This document shows positions 22,443-32,289 of a stretch of 64,000 nt of DNA, one piece after another (within the stretch, counting starts at the first letter, position 1; every line of letters starts with the position of its first letter). This stretch comes from Thecaphora thlaspeos. Taxonomy: Eukaryota > Basidiomycota > Ustilaginomycetes > Urocystidales > Glomosporiaceae. The stretch is taken from assembly GCA_900291925.1 (NCBI GenBank), contig UWYS01000002.1, forward strand, positions 806,001-870,000, read 5' to 3'. Below the pieces are notes generated by a model. That model saw only the letters and a list, made by a program, of their open reading frames with translations. It searched no databases and was not told where the DNA came from. The position numbers and the translations under genes were made by a program.

Positions 22443-23601
22443 ATGCCACCGGGCCAACTCCTCGAACCCTCCTTGACGGAGTCGTCCTTCCTCTCCGCGG
22501 CGCTCGCCAGCGGTATCCGTCCGGACGGACGCTCCTTCAACCAGTCGCGCGATATCTCGATCCGCTTCGACGATGAGCTTGGAAGCTGCTCCGTCGACAT
22601 AAACGGGACAAGGTGTGTGGTGTTGGCTCGACCCCGTCGCACGAGGTAGGAGTGCGAGCGTAGACGAGGTTCACTGACCCACGCTCGTCCTCTATCCTCT
22701 CCGACCGCACGCGACGAACAACAGGGTTCAGACCTCTGTGCGCGCGACGGTGGTGCCGCCACGTTCCGATAGACCGTACGAGGGCTTCCTCCAACTGACC
22801 ACGGACATCTCGCCCATGGCGGGTACGGAGTACGACACGTCTAGCGGAGCGACGTCTTCCGCTCGCAACCGGGAGATCCTGTTCGACCGACTTCTCGAGA
22901 AAGCCATCCGGCGCACGGAAGCGCTGGATCGCGAATCGCTCTGCATCATGGCGGGTGAACAGGTGTTTCAGATTCACCTCACCATCCACCTCCTCTCCGA
23001 CTGTGGCGCCGCGCTCGATGCAGCCGTGCTCTGTTCCATGCTCTCGCTACGCCATTTCCGTCGACCGGATTTCTCCATCGAAGACGGTAAAGTGACCATA
23101 TACGGAGAGGAGGAGAGGGTAGGTGTACCGCTCGCCATACACCATACGCCACTGTGTGTTGGCTTTGCCATCTTTGAGCTCAAGAAGCAGCAAGAGGTCA
23201 ATGAGACAACACAAGAGAGCGATCAACTGAGTCGTCAAGAGGAGAGTGAGGAAGAGGAACAGGATGGCCTCTACGCCCCGACGAGCGACGATCCAATTCA
23301 ACCCTCCAACCCTACAACGTTATCCACCACAACAACAGCGACGGCCGCCATGGCTGCCAAGACGGTGGCCCTCCTCGATCCAACGCAGCTCGAAGAGACG
23401 TTGTGCGATTCCAAACTCGTTCTCGTCCTAAACTCTAAGAGGGAGATCTGCGTGCTCGACAAGGCCGGTGGAGCTCCGCTAGATGCTGATAAGCTACTGG
23501 AAACCCTCAAAGCCGGTCTGTTGAGGGTAAAGGAACTCAGCAAGAGGGTCGATGAAGAACTCAGCAAGGATAAGGAGGTCAGGGTGGTGGAAGTCATCTA
23601 G
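22443..23601 (+). CDS. RRP45: Exosome RNase PH-like subunit Rrp45 (EXOSC9)
   Basis: Two exons: 22443-22612 and 22725-23601; 348 aa. Exon 1 carries the family signature GIRPDGRSFNQSRD. The splice restores NGTRVQTSVRATVV, the first beta strands of the RNase PH fold, followed by the PLAIHHTPLCVGFAIF strand and a C-terminal helical region rich in Lys/Glu. Known role: structural, catalytically inactive ring subunit of the nine-subunit RNA exosome core for 3'-5' RNA decay and rRNA processing. An acidic linker (EESEEEEQ) after the PH domain is an extension relative to yeast Rrp45 (305 aa). Convergent with the nuclease gene; the stop codons are 217 bp apart. Confidence 0.94.
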
Positions 23602-23818
23602 ACGACGCGCGTGCGGGCGCTCCACGTAATCTGAAAGCATACATGAGCGAATCCAATCTGATTTCTGCTCGCAACAACACGCCACACCTACACGCACACA
23701 GACTGAGACCGTGCGATGGGCTTGCAAACGTTCGATTTAGAGTCCATTCCACACGGCAAGACAGGTCCTAGGATGCGACTGCGACTGATCATTCCATGTT
23801 CCGCTAGGCGTGCACCGC

Positions 23819-25024
23819 TCACTGCTGCTGCTGCTGTAGGGCGGCCGTCGCCTCGTCGAGGAGCAGCGTGTTGAGGAGCGCTCCGAGCCTGACGCCGGCC
23901 TTTGCTAGCTGACGTTGGAGCACCTTGTCGCCGTCGATCCTGCCGAGGTACTCTGGCACGTCCAGCTCGGGCATAGGGACCTGCGGCGGTGGGAGAGGGC
24001 AGCCCTCGAAGCCGTCGTCCACGTCCTCGGCCGCCGCTACTGCCTTTCTTGGCTCCTCCCACTCGGGGACCGGATGGGCAAAGGCGTACTCGCAGACCAG
24101 CGGGTGCATGGGCCGCGTCCAATAGTAGGGGCAGATGGGGAGGTCGGTGTCGTCAACCTCGGACGGATCGCGGGCCGAGCTGAAGACGGTCTGTCCTCCT
24201 GCTGCTGCCGCTACCGCTGCCACTCCCTGGGCATCGCTGCCGAACCTGTCTCCGCAGCTGGGCCAGTCGGCCGACTCGTCGGTGAACCAGCCGTGCTCTT
24301 CCTCTCCCTTGTCGGCGGGCTGCCCGAGCCCTTCGCGGAGGATCCAACGGATGTAAGGGTCGTAGACATCGCCACGGAGTGCGCTCTCGATGCGCGGAGA
24401 GGGGAGCTTGGAGGTGTAGTTGTGGAGCTCGCGGACGTGCTTGTTTATGATGAGGCCGTCCCAGACCGAGTGGAGCTTGGCCTTCCTACCTTCAAAGTGG
24501 ACCAAGATGTCGTTGCCGCCCCTCGCGCGGCCGGTGAGGTGGAGGGGCTGGTGGGCGTCACCTAGGAAGTGGACGAGGAAGCGGAGGGCGAGGTCGCGCT
24601 CGTAGCCGGTCTGGGTGGTGAGGCGCTGAGTGTAGTTGACCATGGAGTAGAGGATGTTGTCGTCCGACGCCCAGCCGGTCTCGCCGAAGGCGCAGTGCTG
24701 CGGCGGGTGGTCGTCGGCGGGGTTGACGTAGTGGAGCTTGGAGCTCCATGGGAAGCGGAAGCGGACGGTGTCGGGCCAGCCCGCCAGTACGGCGAGGTGG
24801 CAGTGGGTGTGCGGCTTGCCCTGCGGGGAAGAGGGCCAGAGGGAAGGGTACTGGGTGAATTGGGGGAGGATGGTGCAGAGGTGCTGGCGGACGAGCGGGT
24901 AGAGCTGTGTCTGTGCGATGGTAGCGACGATCTGGTGTCCTGCTAGGCCCCAGCCGTTGACGAGGAGGGTGATGTGGCTGCCCAGGAAGACAAGGAGCGC
25001 GTTGGCGAGCGCATACAGCCTCAT
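23819..25024 (-). CDS. Secreted S1/P1-type zinc nuclease
   Basis: Single exon, 401 aa. The signal peptide (about residues 1-24) ends directly before WGLAGH, so the mature protein starts with the Trp that coordinates zinc in P1/S1 nucleases. Other ligand motifs are visible in order: WPDTVR, LHYVNP, FLVHFLGDAHQPLHL, GGNDILVHF and LHSVWDG. The set matches the trinuclear zinc site, so the enzyme should be an active single-strand nuclease and 3'-nucleotidase. Several N-x-S/T sites (NYT) suggest glycosylation. A Gln run at the extreme C-terminus comes from a CTG/CAG repeat and is not part of the family fold. Divergent from the LRR gene. Confidence 0.93.
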   Translation of the reverse strand: MRLYALANALLVFLGSHITLLVNGWGLAGHQIVATIAQTQLYPLVRQHLCTILPQFTQYPSLWPSSPQGKPHTHCHLAVLAGWPDTVRFRFPWSSKLHYVNPADDHPPQHCAFGETGWASDDNILYSMVNYTQRLTTQTGYERDLALRFLVHFLGDAHQPLHLTGRARGGNDILVHFEGRKAKLHSVWDGLIINKHVRELHNYTSKLPSPRIESALRGDVYDPYIRWILREGLGQPADKGEEEHGWFTDESADWPSCGDRFGSDAQGVAAVAAAAGGQTVFSSARDPSEVDDTDLPICPYYWTRPMHPLVCEYAFAHPVPEWEEPRKAVAAAEDVDDGFEGCPLPPPQVPMPELDVPEYLGRIDGDKVLQRQLAKAGVRLGALLNTLLLDEATAALQQQQQ

Positions 25025-25481
25025 TGCGGGAACGGTGGCGTGCCAGGGGGTGAACTACGGGTTGAGGAGGGGACACTAGGCGTGCTGTTGGTGCGGAGTT
25101 TGGGGGGGGGGAGGGGTGGGTGTATGCAGAGGTGGGCGGGTGTTGTGAGATGGTGGTGGTGGTGGCGGTGGTCAAGAGCGGAGGAAAGGCGAGGGGAGCG
25201 GAGGGAGCGAGTGAGCAGCAGGGTGAAAGGGCCAACCGGCGCCAACGCTTTGCGCTCGCCTTTGCGCACAGACCTCCACCTTGCCAGGCAGCGGCGCACG
25301 CAGCCAAAAAAAAAAAAAAACAACGCGCCGAACGTCGAGCTCAGACGTCTTCGCATCGGCACCACACTCTCTCTCTTTGCCTGCTCCTCCTGCTCCCCTC
25401 CTTCTCCTCCCCCTCAGCCTTCTTCCCAGTCGCGCCCTCCCCCCCCGTCCTCCCTCGAGCTTCTTCCTACACCCTTCAGCC
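25025..25481. promoter_or_regulatory. Divergent promoter region, nuclease / LRR gene
   Basis: 457 bp. It contains a GGTGGT-rich block (about 25150-25170), a 15-base A run at 25306-25320 and a CT-rich leader before the LRR start. The A run may act as a nucleosome-excluding promoter element. Confidence 0.45.
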
Positions 25482-27362
25482 ATGGACTGTGACGATGTCT
25501 CGCTGCCCGACACCGATCTCATCGAGTCCGAGTGGCGTCGTGCCCAGCGCCTTAGAAGGTTCGCCATGCTCGAGCTCGTCCTCGACTTCGACGAAGATGT
25601 CCCCTCCTCCAGCCAGATCCTACATGAGCTCGACCGCCAGACCGAACCCATAGCCTCGCTCGCAGCACGCCACCTCGAGCTTGATCAACGCAAGCTCGCA
25701 CTACTCCTAGCGCACCTCTCACCGCTGTCGACGCCATCGCAGGACGCGCCGCTCTCCTCTCCCGTACCCAACACAGAGGACAGCGCGCAAGACGATAAGC
25801 GCCAGCTGTGGTCCATGGCACAACATGTCGGCAGTATGCTGAAGGCCCCTCGCACGACGCCAGACTTTGACCAGCTACGCGAGCTCGATCTGGGCGGTAA
25901 CTCACTCCAAGACGAAAGCCTTTGCTACCTCTCCCTCTACCTCCGGCGCGCCCATTGCCTCCAGGTGCTCGACCTTCGCGGCAACGAGTTTGGCGCTGAT
26001 CCAGTCGCATTCGGCGCGTTCGGCAGATTCGTTGGCCGCTCGGCGGTCTTGAGCCTCCTGCTCCATGGCAACCCGATACAGCCGATGAGCCTCGCCAGCC
26101 TCCTCGACGGCTTCCAGCAAGACGGCAGCTGCATCCAACTCCTCTACCTCTCCGGAATTCAGGGAAACCAAGGCTTCCGCAACGAGGCCGAGAGGTGGGA
26201 CATCGATGCCGACAATCTCGCCGCCGCCCGGGCCGTCGCAAATCTGATCTCGGCCGACTCAAAGTGTCGCCGGCTCAGCCGGCTGGACCTGGCCGGTAAC
26301 GACTTCACCGTCAGAGGATGGCGGGCAATCTTTGCAGCATGGGTCGGCAGCGTCTGGACGCTGCGCGACTCTGACACGACGGCGACGATGGAGCCGGACC
26401 ACCTCGCAGCGCTCGCATCGGCGGAGAGCATGAGGGACTGGGACCACCTGGTGCCGCGGTGCGAGAGGAGGCCAAACCGCCGCCTGGACATCTTCGAGAT
26501 CATGATGCCATCCGTCGACAGGTTCATCGATGACGACGAACGCCAGGAAGACCTACCCGAGGCGGGTTCCTTTGCCGCCTTCCTGCGGACGGCGCCGTCG
26601 GACCGAAAGAACTGTATCCTCCAGTACCTTCGTCAGCAACAAGGGCAAGGGACAGCCATGCCCCGAGATCATGCCGAAGGCGACAGCGACGATGCGATGG
26701 TAGAGGCCATCATCGCGGAAGCGGGCGGCGACGTCGAAGCGTGGCGGGATGAGTACCGCTCGGCAGTCGAGTGGGACTCGGGCGTCCATCTGCTACCTTG
26801 GAAGACAATTCGTGCCCTGCACAGCGGAAGAATTCAACCAGACGCCTCGCGGGTGCAGAGAGCTGCTCGGGCGGTGCTCGAGGGCGCCAGAATTCTGGGA
26901 TGCCGTGCTCGGCGGCGGCGGGCAAAGGGAGACGAGAGCGAAGGCGACGCGTACTGTTCGAGGTTCTGCGATCTTCCACCAGAGCTGCGACTGCTCGTCG
27001 TTCGACACCTTGACAAAGATGGAGCGTTGAGCGAACGACAGTTTCTCGAAGTGGTCAGCTACGCGCAGGATCGCACGACGATAGGCTACGGTAGAATCGA
27101 CTACGACTGGACCGAGATCCTCAACCTGTCGCCTTACACGGCGTCATCATCGTCCGAGTACCAAGAAGAGGAAGGTGTCATTACGTTGCCTTGCCATCGG
27201 TGGTCGTGGTCGGACTGCTTCAAGTATCGCTCGAGACCGGTGGACTGGCCAATGATGTGGGCACCCCTCGATGGGTATGGCAAGATGGCGTCTGATAAGC
27301 TGGCTTTCCTCCGTTCGACATTCACCGATGTACCCGATCCGGAGGCTGAGCCGACGCGCTAA
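25482..27362 (+). CDS. Leucine-rich-repeat protein, unrecognised
   Basis: Single exon, 626 aa, starting at the ATG in a TCAGCC context. Residues about 130-290 hold RNI-type leucine-rich repeats: LRELDLGGNSL, LQVLDLRGNEF, LSLLLHGNPI and LSRLDLAGNDF. The rest is acidic and helical. Near residue 485 a segment FCDLPPELRLLVVRHLD resembles an F-box core, placed after the repeats rather than before them. Known LRR/F-box proteins recruit substrates to SCF ligases, but I cannot show that here, and the order is atypical. No signal peptide or membrane segment. Convergent with ATP20. Function unknown. Confidence 0.8.
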   Translation: MDCDDVSLPDTDLIESEWRRAQRLRRFAMLELVLDFDEDVPSSSQILHELDRQTEPIASLAARHLELDQRKLALLLAHLSPLSTPSQDAPLSSPVPNTEDSAQDDKRQLWSMAQHVGSMLKAPRTTPDFDQLRELDLGGNSLQDESLCYLSLYLRRAHCLQVLDLRGNEFGADPVAFGAFGRFVGRSAVLSLLLHGNPIQPMSLASLLDGFQQDGSCIQLLYLSGIQGNQGFRNEAERWDIDADNLAAARAVANLISADSKCRRLSRLDLAGNDFTVRGWRAIFAAWVGSVWTLRDSDTTATMEPDHLAALASAESMRDWDHLVPRCERRPNRRLDIFEIMMPSVDRFIDDDERQEDLPEAGSFAAFLRTAPSDRKNCILQYLRQQQGQGTAMPRDHAEGDSDDAMVEAIIAEAGGDVEAWRDEYRSAVEWDSGVHLLPWKTIRALHSGRIQPDASRVQRAARAVLEGARILGCRARRRRAKGDESEGDAYCSRFCDLPPELRLLVVRHLDKDGALSERQFLEVVSYAQDRTTIGYGRIDYDWTEILNLSPYTASSSSEYQEEEGVITLPCHRWSWSDCFKYRSRPVDWPMMWAPLDGYGKMASDKLAFLRSTFTDVPDPEAEPTR

Positions 27363-27916
27363 TTGAAGCAGGACAACGGCAGGGAAGGACGAAAAGCGTC
27401 GTCGAAGGTTGAAGACGGAGGAAGAGGCACAGACGATGGACGATGAGAGGCACTGCAATTCGAACGTCTTCCTCTTTGTCCATGGTGGAAATCTGAATCG
27501 AATGTCCTGCTCTGTGAAGGTCGACGGATACGACGATGGTGTGTGATCTGCCTTTGGCGTCTGCAGACGGAGAAAACGCAAGAGGGGCAATAGTCTGTCT
27601 TCCTCCTCCCCCCACAAAGCACAATCACGAGGCGCTCGACAGGTGCCGCGCCCTCTTCCTCGTTGGGGTCACTTCGTCAAAGCAAGCAGATCCACTCTGG
27701 CAGTACGAGGGAAGAAGTGCGAGCAGCCGGAAAGCAAGCTAGTGAACGGATACCATTGCGATGCTGTGCTGCCTTGCTTCCAGCTATTTAACCGCGTCCT
27801 TGTGAGTGTGAGTGTGTGTGTGTGTGTGTGTGTATGTGTGTGTGGACAGGAAAAGCGTGCATACAATGCCCATGCAGGTCGGTGATGATGGTATGGTACG
27901 ATGAGGGAGACGGGGT
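27363..27916. other. Convergent intergenic region with a (TG)n tract
   Basis: 554 bp between two convergent genes. A (TG)n microsatellite with a few interruptions occupies about 27801-27844 and lies close to the ATP20 stop codon, probably in its 3' UTR. No gene is visible. Confidence 0.5.
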
Positions 27917-28898
27917 TTAGTGGTGGGCACCGTGGTGGCCGTGGCTCGAGGTGTCGAGCTTGTAGCCAACCAGCGACCTCCTTCCGATCTGCGTGGGCGC
28001 GACGAGAGCAGAAGACCGGGACAAATCGTCAGTCTCGCCGTCTCTCCATCAGTCACTGCGTGCTGACAGGGACGGGAACAGCGGTGAAACTTACCATCTC
28101 TCCAATGGTAAAGATACCGTAGGCCTCGACGGCGTAGATGCCGACCATCTTCCACTGGCCCTTTGTCAGCAGCTGTCCCCAGTAGGCGGCGTCCGTCACT
28201 TTGGACCAGATAGTGCGGTAGGAGCTCGAGATGCTCGAGAACGATGTCGGGGGAACGAGACCCTCGGCGATGTACACCTGCTTGGCGACCGATCCGGCCA
28301 CCTTGAGGTTGTACTGCAGCGGCTCGGCATAGCCTGATGGACGTGGGAAGGGGAACAGGAAGAGTGACGGGGTCAGTATTTGCGCATATGGGAAACGGGT
28401 GCGGGAGGTTGCGGAGAAGGCAGTCGGGCGCTCATGGGTCCAGTCATGTCCATCTCTTTTCTCTCCTTCGACGTGGCGCCAGATGGCATCTGACGGCCAA
28501 CATAGCGGCGCCGTTGCCCGCCACAACCCCTAGCTCCTCGCGGCTCGATGCGACCCGAGGCAGGCCTAGCACCGAGCTGACCTGGCTGTTCCCTCCACTT
28601 GGCCCTTGCCTACACAGTTTGACCCCCATTGGTTCGCTCCAGCATGACCATCGCACACCGCTTTCGTCCCTGAGGAGATGTGCGCGCGAATGCGATACCT
28701 ACCACCGAGGAGGCCCTCCACCTTCTTGACGACGGGACCACCGATCTGCTGTGCCTTTTCGGAGAGATTCTGGATGGTGCTGCCGACCTTCTGGGCGGCC
28801 TCCTGGGTCGAGGCAGCCTCCTGGGCGGCGATCTTGGAGGAGGTGAAGCCGCGGGTCTGACGGCCGACGGAGCGAGCAGCGGAGCGGAAGAGAGACAT
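27917..28898 (-). CDS. ATP20: Mitochondrial ATP synthase subunit g
   Basis: Three exons: 28898-28703, 28333-28095 and 27988-27917; 168 aa. The N-terminal SLFRSAARSVGRQTRGF is a mitochondrial presequence. The middle exon carries the subunit g core (YNLKVAGSVAKQVY...) and a single membrane helix near MVGIYAVEAYGIFTIGEM with a small-residue face. The last exon supplies the family's conserved IGRRSLVGYKL tail and a His-rich end. Subunit g is known to sit in the Fo stalk and, with subunit e, promote dimer rows and cristae curvature. Intron 1 (369 nt) is longer than its neighbours. A single-ORF call would truncate both ends. Confidence 0.93.
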
Positions 28899-29454
28899 TG
28901 TGGTGATGTGCGGTGGGGTGGTGGAAGGGAGGGAAGAGGTGGTCTGGTGGTGATCAAGGGAGATGGTAGATGATGATAGGCAGCAGCGACGACTGCGACT
29001 TCGACTGCGCGCGAGCGGCGAGTGGCGAGCGGGTGTGGGCGCAGCTTCCAAGCCGCCAGAGATTGGCGCCTTGAAATCGACGGACCCGGCTGCCTCGTTG
29101 AATTTATTGGTAGCTAGTTAACTTAGATAGAAGCTACACCCCAGCCCGCCATTTGATGGCGGCTGGTGGCGGTGATTTCAAAGGGCAGCCTGCCACTCCA
29201 AAAGCTTCTTCTGGGAGCCGGCCAGCTCGGCCCTCGGTGCTTGGCCCCGGTCCTCACCGACCGGCCTCGGATCCGCCACTCAGCCCCCGCGTTATTTCCC
29301 CCTTCTTCCTCCACACACAGATTCCCCCCACTCGCCCTCGAGCCAACCAACTCAGCCAGCTCGATATTCCTCGCTCCGGCTACCACTCTACCGCCATCGA
29401 CAACACCCTCATCACCGACTCCCTTTTGCCTGCACGCCAGCCCTTCCGCCCATC
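28899..29454. promoter_or_regulatory. Divergent promoter region, ATP20 / WBP4-like gene
   Basis: 556 bp between divergent starts. It has an AT-richer patch near 29100-29135 (TTTATTGG, TAGTTAACTTAG) that could hold core promoter elements for either gene. No further motif is assigned. Confidence 0.4.
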
Positions 29455-30609
29455 ATGGCCGACGTCTGGATCTCGCGCAAGCGATGGACATGCACCTACT
29501 GCAACCTCACCATCAACGACGACGTCCCCTCGCGCCGCCAGCATGAAAATGGCATGCGCCACAAGAACAACGTCGAGCGCGCCCTCAAGGGCTTCTACCG
29601 CAAGGGCGAGCTGGAGAAACGTGACGCCGACTACGCTAAGCGCGAGATGGACAAGATCAAGAGGCAGGCCGCCGCCAGCTACGCTATCGATCAGGCCGCT
29701 GCTTCTGCATCCACATCGGCAGCGCCACAGCCACCCGCCCCGCCCGCCGATCACGACAAGGTCGGCAAAGAAAAGACCGTAGAAGGGGCCGAAAGGAAGG
29801 CGCAGTGGAGTCCAGAGGATAAGCTGGCCGCCTACAGCACGGCGCAGTCGCTCGGCTACCAGGAGGACCCCGAGCTGCTGCGCCGGCAGAGGGAAGAGGC
29901 GCAGCGCAAGGACGAAGGCTTTGCTGGACAGTGGGAGCCAGTCGCGCCGACATCATCACCGGACGCTGGTGCTGCCGTCGCTTCGGACTCAAGGTTCAGG
30001 GCGGCGGCGGGGTCGCAGCAGGCTGCATCGAGCTACACTGAACCCTTGAGCGAGAGGCAGGAGGCGAGGTCGTTTAAGCTCGGCGAACGGCGAGCCCCCG
30101 GTCTCGGAGACCAAGACGACGACGATGTCGATGGCTTCGCCAGCATCAGGACCAAGAAGCGAATCAAGGTCGAGATGAGCAATGCCGCCGCGAGGAGGGA
30201 GGACGAGGCGCGAGCGCGGATGCTGCCCGCCTGGCATCCGGTACGCCTGGAGGCGAAGAGGGAGAAGGCTTTGGAGGCGACCGCCAAGGTTGAAAAGGAG
30301 GAAGCCGTTCCGAGGGAGGAGGATGGAGCCGTCAAGGGCGAGCAGATGGAGCCGGTCGCCTCGTTACCGGTCAAAACTCATCCCGAGGCCGACCAGCAGC
30401 CGCCGCCGCCGCCGGTGTCGGACACCACGATAGCCGCCCCTGCATCTTCATCTCCGCCCCTGGTAAAGGAAGAAGGCGTCGATATCAAGGCCGAGTCGGC
30501 CACCTCGGCACCGGCACCGGAAGATGTGCCTGCTGGTGGCGGCGGCCTCTTCAAGAGGCGTCGTGCCGGCGCCGGTGCTGGCGCCAAGCGTGTTCGCGCG
30601 CTCGTCTGA
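29455..30609 (+). CDS. U1-type zinc-finger spliceosomal protein, WBP4-like
   Basis: Single exon, 384 aa. Residues about 8-40 form a matrin/U1-C type C2H2 finger (WTCTYCNLTIN...HENGMRHKNN), directly followed by a basic helix with YRKGELEKRDADYAKREMDKIKRQ. This N-terminus is characteristic of WBP4/FBP21, a spliceosomal B-complex component. The rest is Ala/Glu/Lys-rich and disordered. I see no WW domains, unlike vertebrate WBP4, which agrees with shorter fungal relatives. Basic stretches (KKRIKVEMS, KRRRAG) could be nuclear localisation signals. Divergent from ATP20; the isolated 5S gene follows 184 bp downstream. Confidence 0.85.
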   Translation: MADVWISRKRWTCTYCNLTINDDVPSRRQHENGMRHKNNVERALKGFYRKGELEKRDADYAKREMDKIKRQAAASYAIDQAAASASTSAAPQPPAPPADHDKVGKEKTVEGAERKAQWSPEDKLAAYSTAQSLGYQEDPELLRRQREEAQRKDEGFAGQWEPVAPTSSPDAGAAVASDSRFRAAAGSQQAASSYTEPLSERQEARSFKLGERRAPGLGDQDDDDVDGFASIRTKKRIKVEMSNAAARREDEARARMLPAWHPVRLEAKREKALEATAKVEKEEAVPREEDGAVKGEQMEPVASLPVKTHPEADQQPPPPPVSDTTIAAPASSSPPLVKEEGVDIKAESATSAPAPEDVPAGGGGLFKRRRAGAGAGAKRVRALV

Positions 30610-30793
30610 ATATCGGCGCTGCTCCGACCCTCCTTTGACCTATCGTCATATGTACTTGTACCTCTCGTATCTTAACACAGTCGCTGTCACATGCGGTAGG
30701 CACTCTCGTGCTGCTCGTTGGCGTGTGTCGATGTCGTCTTCGACCGAGGTAAGCTGATGTTTAGATATTATATACGTACCCTCCCATATTCCT

Positions 30794-30910
30794 CTCCTGC
30801 GGCCATAGAACCTTGAAAGCATCGCATCTCGTCCGATCTGCCAAGTTAAGTAAGGTATCGCTCAGTTAGTACTGCGGTGGGGGACCACACAGGAATCCTG
30901 CGTGCTTGAG
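30794..30910 (+). rRNA. 5S ribosomal RNA, isolated copy
   Basis: About 117 nt aligning end to end by eye with fungal 5S rRNA: GGCCATAG near the 5' end, GAAAGC(A)..CGTCCGATCTG (box A/IE region), AAGTTAAG, GTTAGTAC and GGTGGGGGACCAC (box C), then AATCCTG and GTGCT near the 3' end. Compared with the usual basidiomycete sequence as I recall it, many bases differ, but paired changes appear to preserve the stems: ACCTT (about 30810) with AAGGT (about 30852), and CTG with CAG around TGGGGGACCA. The terminal stem is weaker, with mismatches. A T-run follows immediately. It stands alone, as dispersed fungal 5S genes do. Functional gene is favoured; a decaying copy is possible. Confidence 0.87.
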
Positions 30911-30914
30911 TTTT
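30911..30914 (+). terminator. RNA polymerase III T-run terminator of 5S
   Basis: TTTT directly follows the last paired base of the 5S gene, with further T-rich sequence (TTTCATTTTGG) after it. Confidence 0.75.
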
Positions 30915-31112
30915 CTTTCATTTTGGTTTCCTTGCTCGGCCCCGTCAAACGACGGTTACGCCTCTTCCACCTTTTTCTCGGAATTCTCGACGTGATTGGT
31001 GGGGACCGGAAAGATGGCGTGCCCAAGACGCTTGTCCTCGCCGGCAAGAGAGCAATACGCACTCGCCTGTGCCTGTAACATGCCAGCAGGTCATCGGCGC
31101 GCCCGGCGACCG

Positions 31113-31120
31113 CCACGTCA
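31113..31120 (-). promoter_or_regulatory. Candidate unfolded-protein-response element (TGACGTGG)
   Basis: CCACGTCA on the plus strand is TGACGTGG on the minus strand, the core bound by XBP1/Hac1-type bZIP factors. It is 1.17 kb upstream of the BiP ATG and about 0.73 kb upstream of the inferred 5' UTR intron. A related CCACGTAG lies at about 31651. One 8-mer alone is weak; the BiP context raises its weight. Confidence 0.4.
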
Positions 31121-31846
31121 GCAGCGCAAGGCACGTAAAAGCATTGTTGGCCCCCCCTTTCTTTGTTCGAAGGCGTTGCGACAATGGGGAGACGAAGGTG
31201 TGGGTCGAGCGGGTGTGGCGTAGACGTACGCCGATTGACGAGAGGGCGCTGCGACGGCCCGATCTGCTGCGTGCGCTGGCAGACGTGACGCCCGGGGCAA
31301 AGGGGCCCGGAGGGGACGGGACGGGGCGAGACGGTGATGAGCTGGAACTTTCGTCGCTCTTCTTCCGTGCGCGAGCCGAGCGGCTGGTGCCAGCGAGCGC
31401 GCGACCGACGGTGCAGACGCCCGGGCTGGCAGGAGGGCTGAGCTGAGAAGAAAGGCGCCAGCGCCCGCGGGCGTCGCTGCTCGCGAGCTTGCCAGCAGAG
31501 CAAGCAGACGAGCAAGCAAGCTGCAGGCGGGCAGACGGCCGGGCACCGACCAACGCACGGCGCACGCGCCCACACCTTTTAGCGACAGAGACCTTCCAGC
31601 GCATCAGAGACCGGCCGTTCGGATTCTGCCAGCGAGCGAGCGAGCGAGCGCCACGTAGCAGCCACCTCCCCGCCCCCTTCCAGCAGAGGCAAGCGAAGGG
31701 TTCAAATACCCGCCGCATCTTCATCCCACGCCCTCTTCCTTCCCCTCCTTTCCCCCATCATATCCCCTTCTCTTCTCGACGTCCTCAAGACGCACAAGAA
31801 CCGTCAATCCCTCCGTCTCGCCCCGCTTTTCGAGACTAGCCTTTCC

Positions 31847-32151
31847 GTGAGTCATCTTCCTCCGCCCCCCCCCCCCCCCCCCCCGCTCCACCACGGCCCT
31901 CGCCCGCCCCAGCAACGGCGACCGTCACCGAGAGAGATTGGGCTTCCGCTCCCACTGAGGACGGACGTTCGCTCAAAGGGTCCGCTGGACTCGCTCTCCA
32001 GCTTCAAGCGCTGGTCGCATTCTGCGCGAGACGAGCTCCCGCGCGGCCGACGCTGGCTTGAGCGGGTCTACATCTCTTGTTTCGCTCCGGTCCGACCTTT
32101 TTCTGACAAACCGCCTCTCCCCTGTTCCTTTCCAACCCTGCCGACCCGTAG
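31847..32151 (+). other. Probable 5' UTR intron of BiP with a 20-base C run
   Basis: GTGAGT at 31847, TTCTGAC at about 32101 and an acceptor CCCGTAG ending at 32151 form a plausible intron in the BiP leader. The poly-C tract at 31865-31884 lies within it. Other acceptors near 32160 and 32284 are possible. Confidence 0.45.
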
Positions 32152-32289
32152 GCGCAACAGACTCCCTTCCTAGCAGAACGGAGCAGAAGAAGGTAGATCC
32201 CTCTTCCCCCCCCCCGTCTCTTGCATACGAACACCTACCCGACGAACCTAAGCCGCACAGAGCGTCGAGAGACCGACATCGCAGCAGCC

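Larger units (their letters stand above)
30610..32289. promoter_or_regulatory. 5S locus and BiP promoter region
   Basis: 1.7 kb between the WBP4-like gene and BiP. It contains the 5S gene, a candidate UPR element, a gapped heat-shock-like element (GAActTTC at 31345-31352 with CTTC following), four to five tandem AGCG units at 31631-31650 and a likely 5' UTR intron. Confidence 0.5.
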
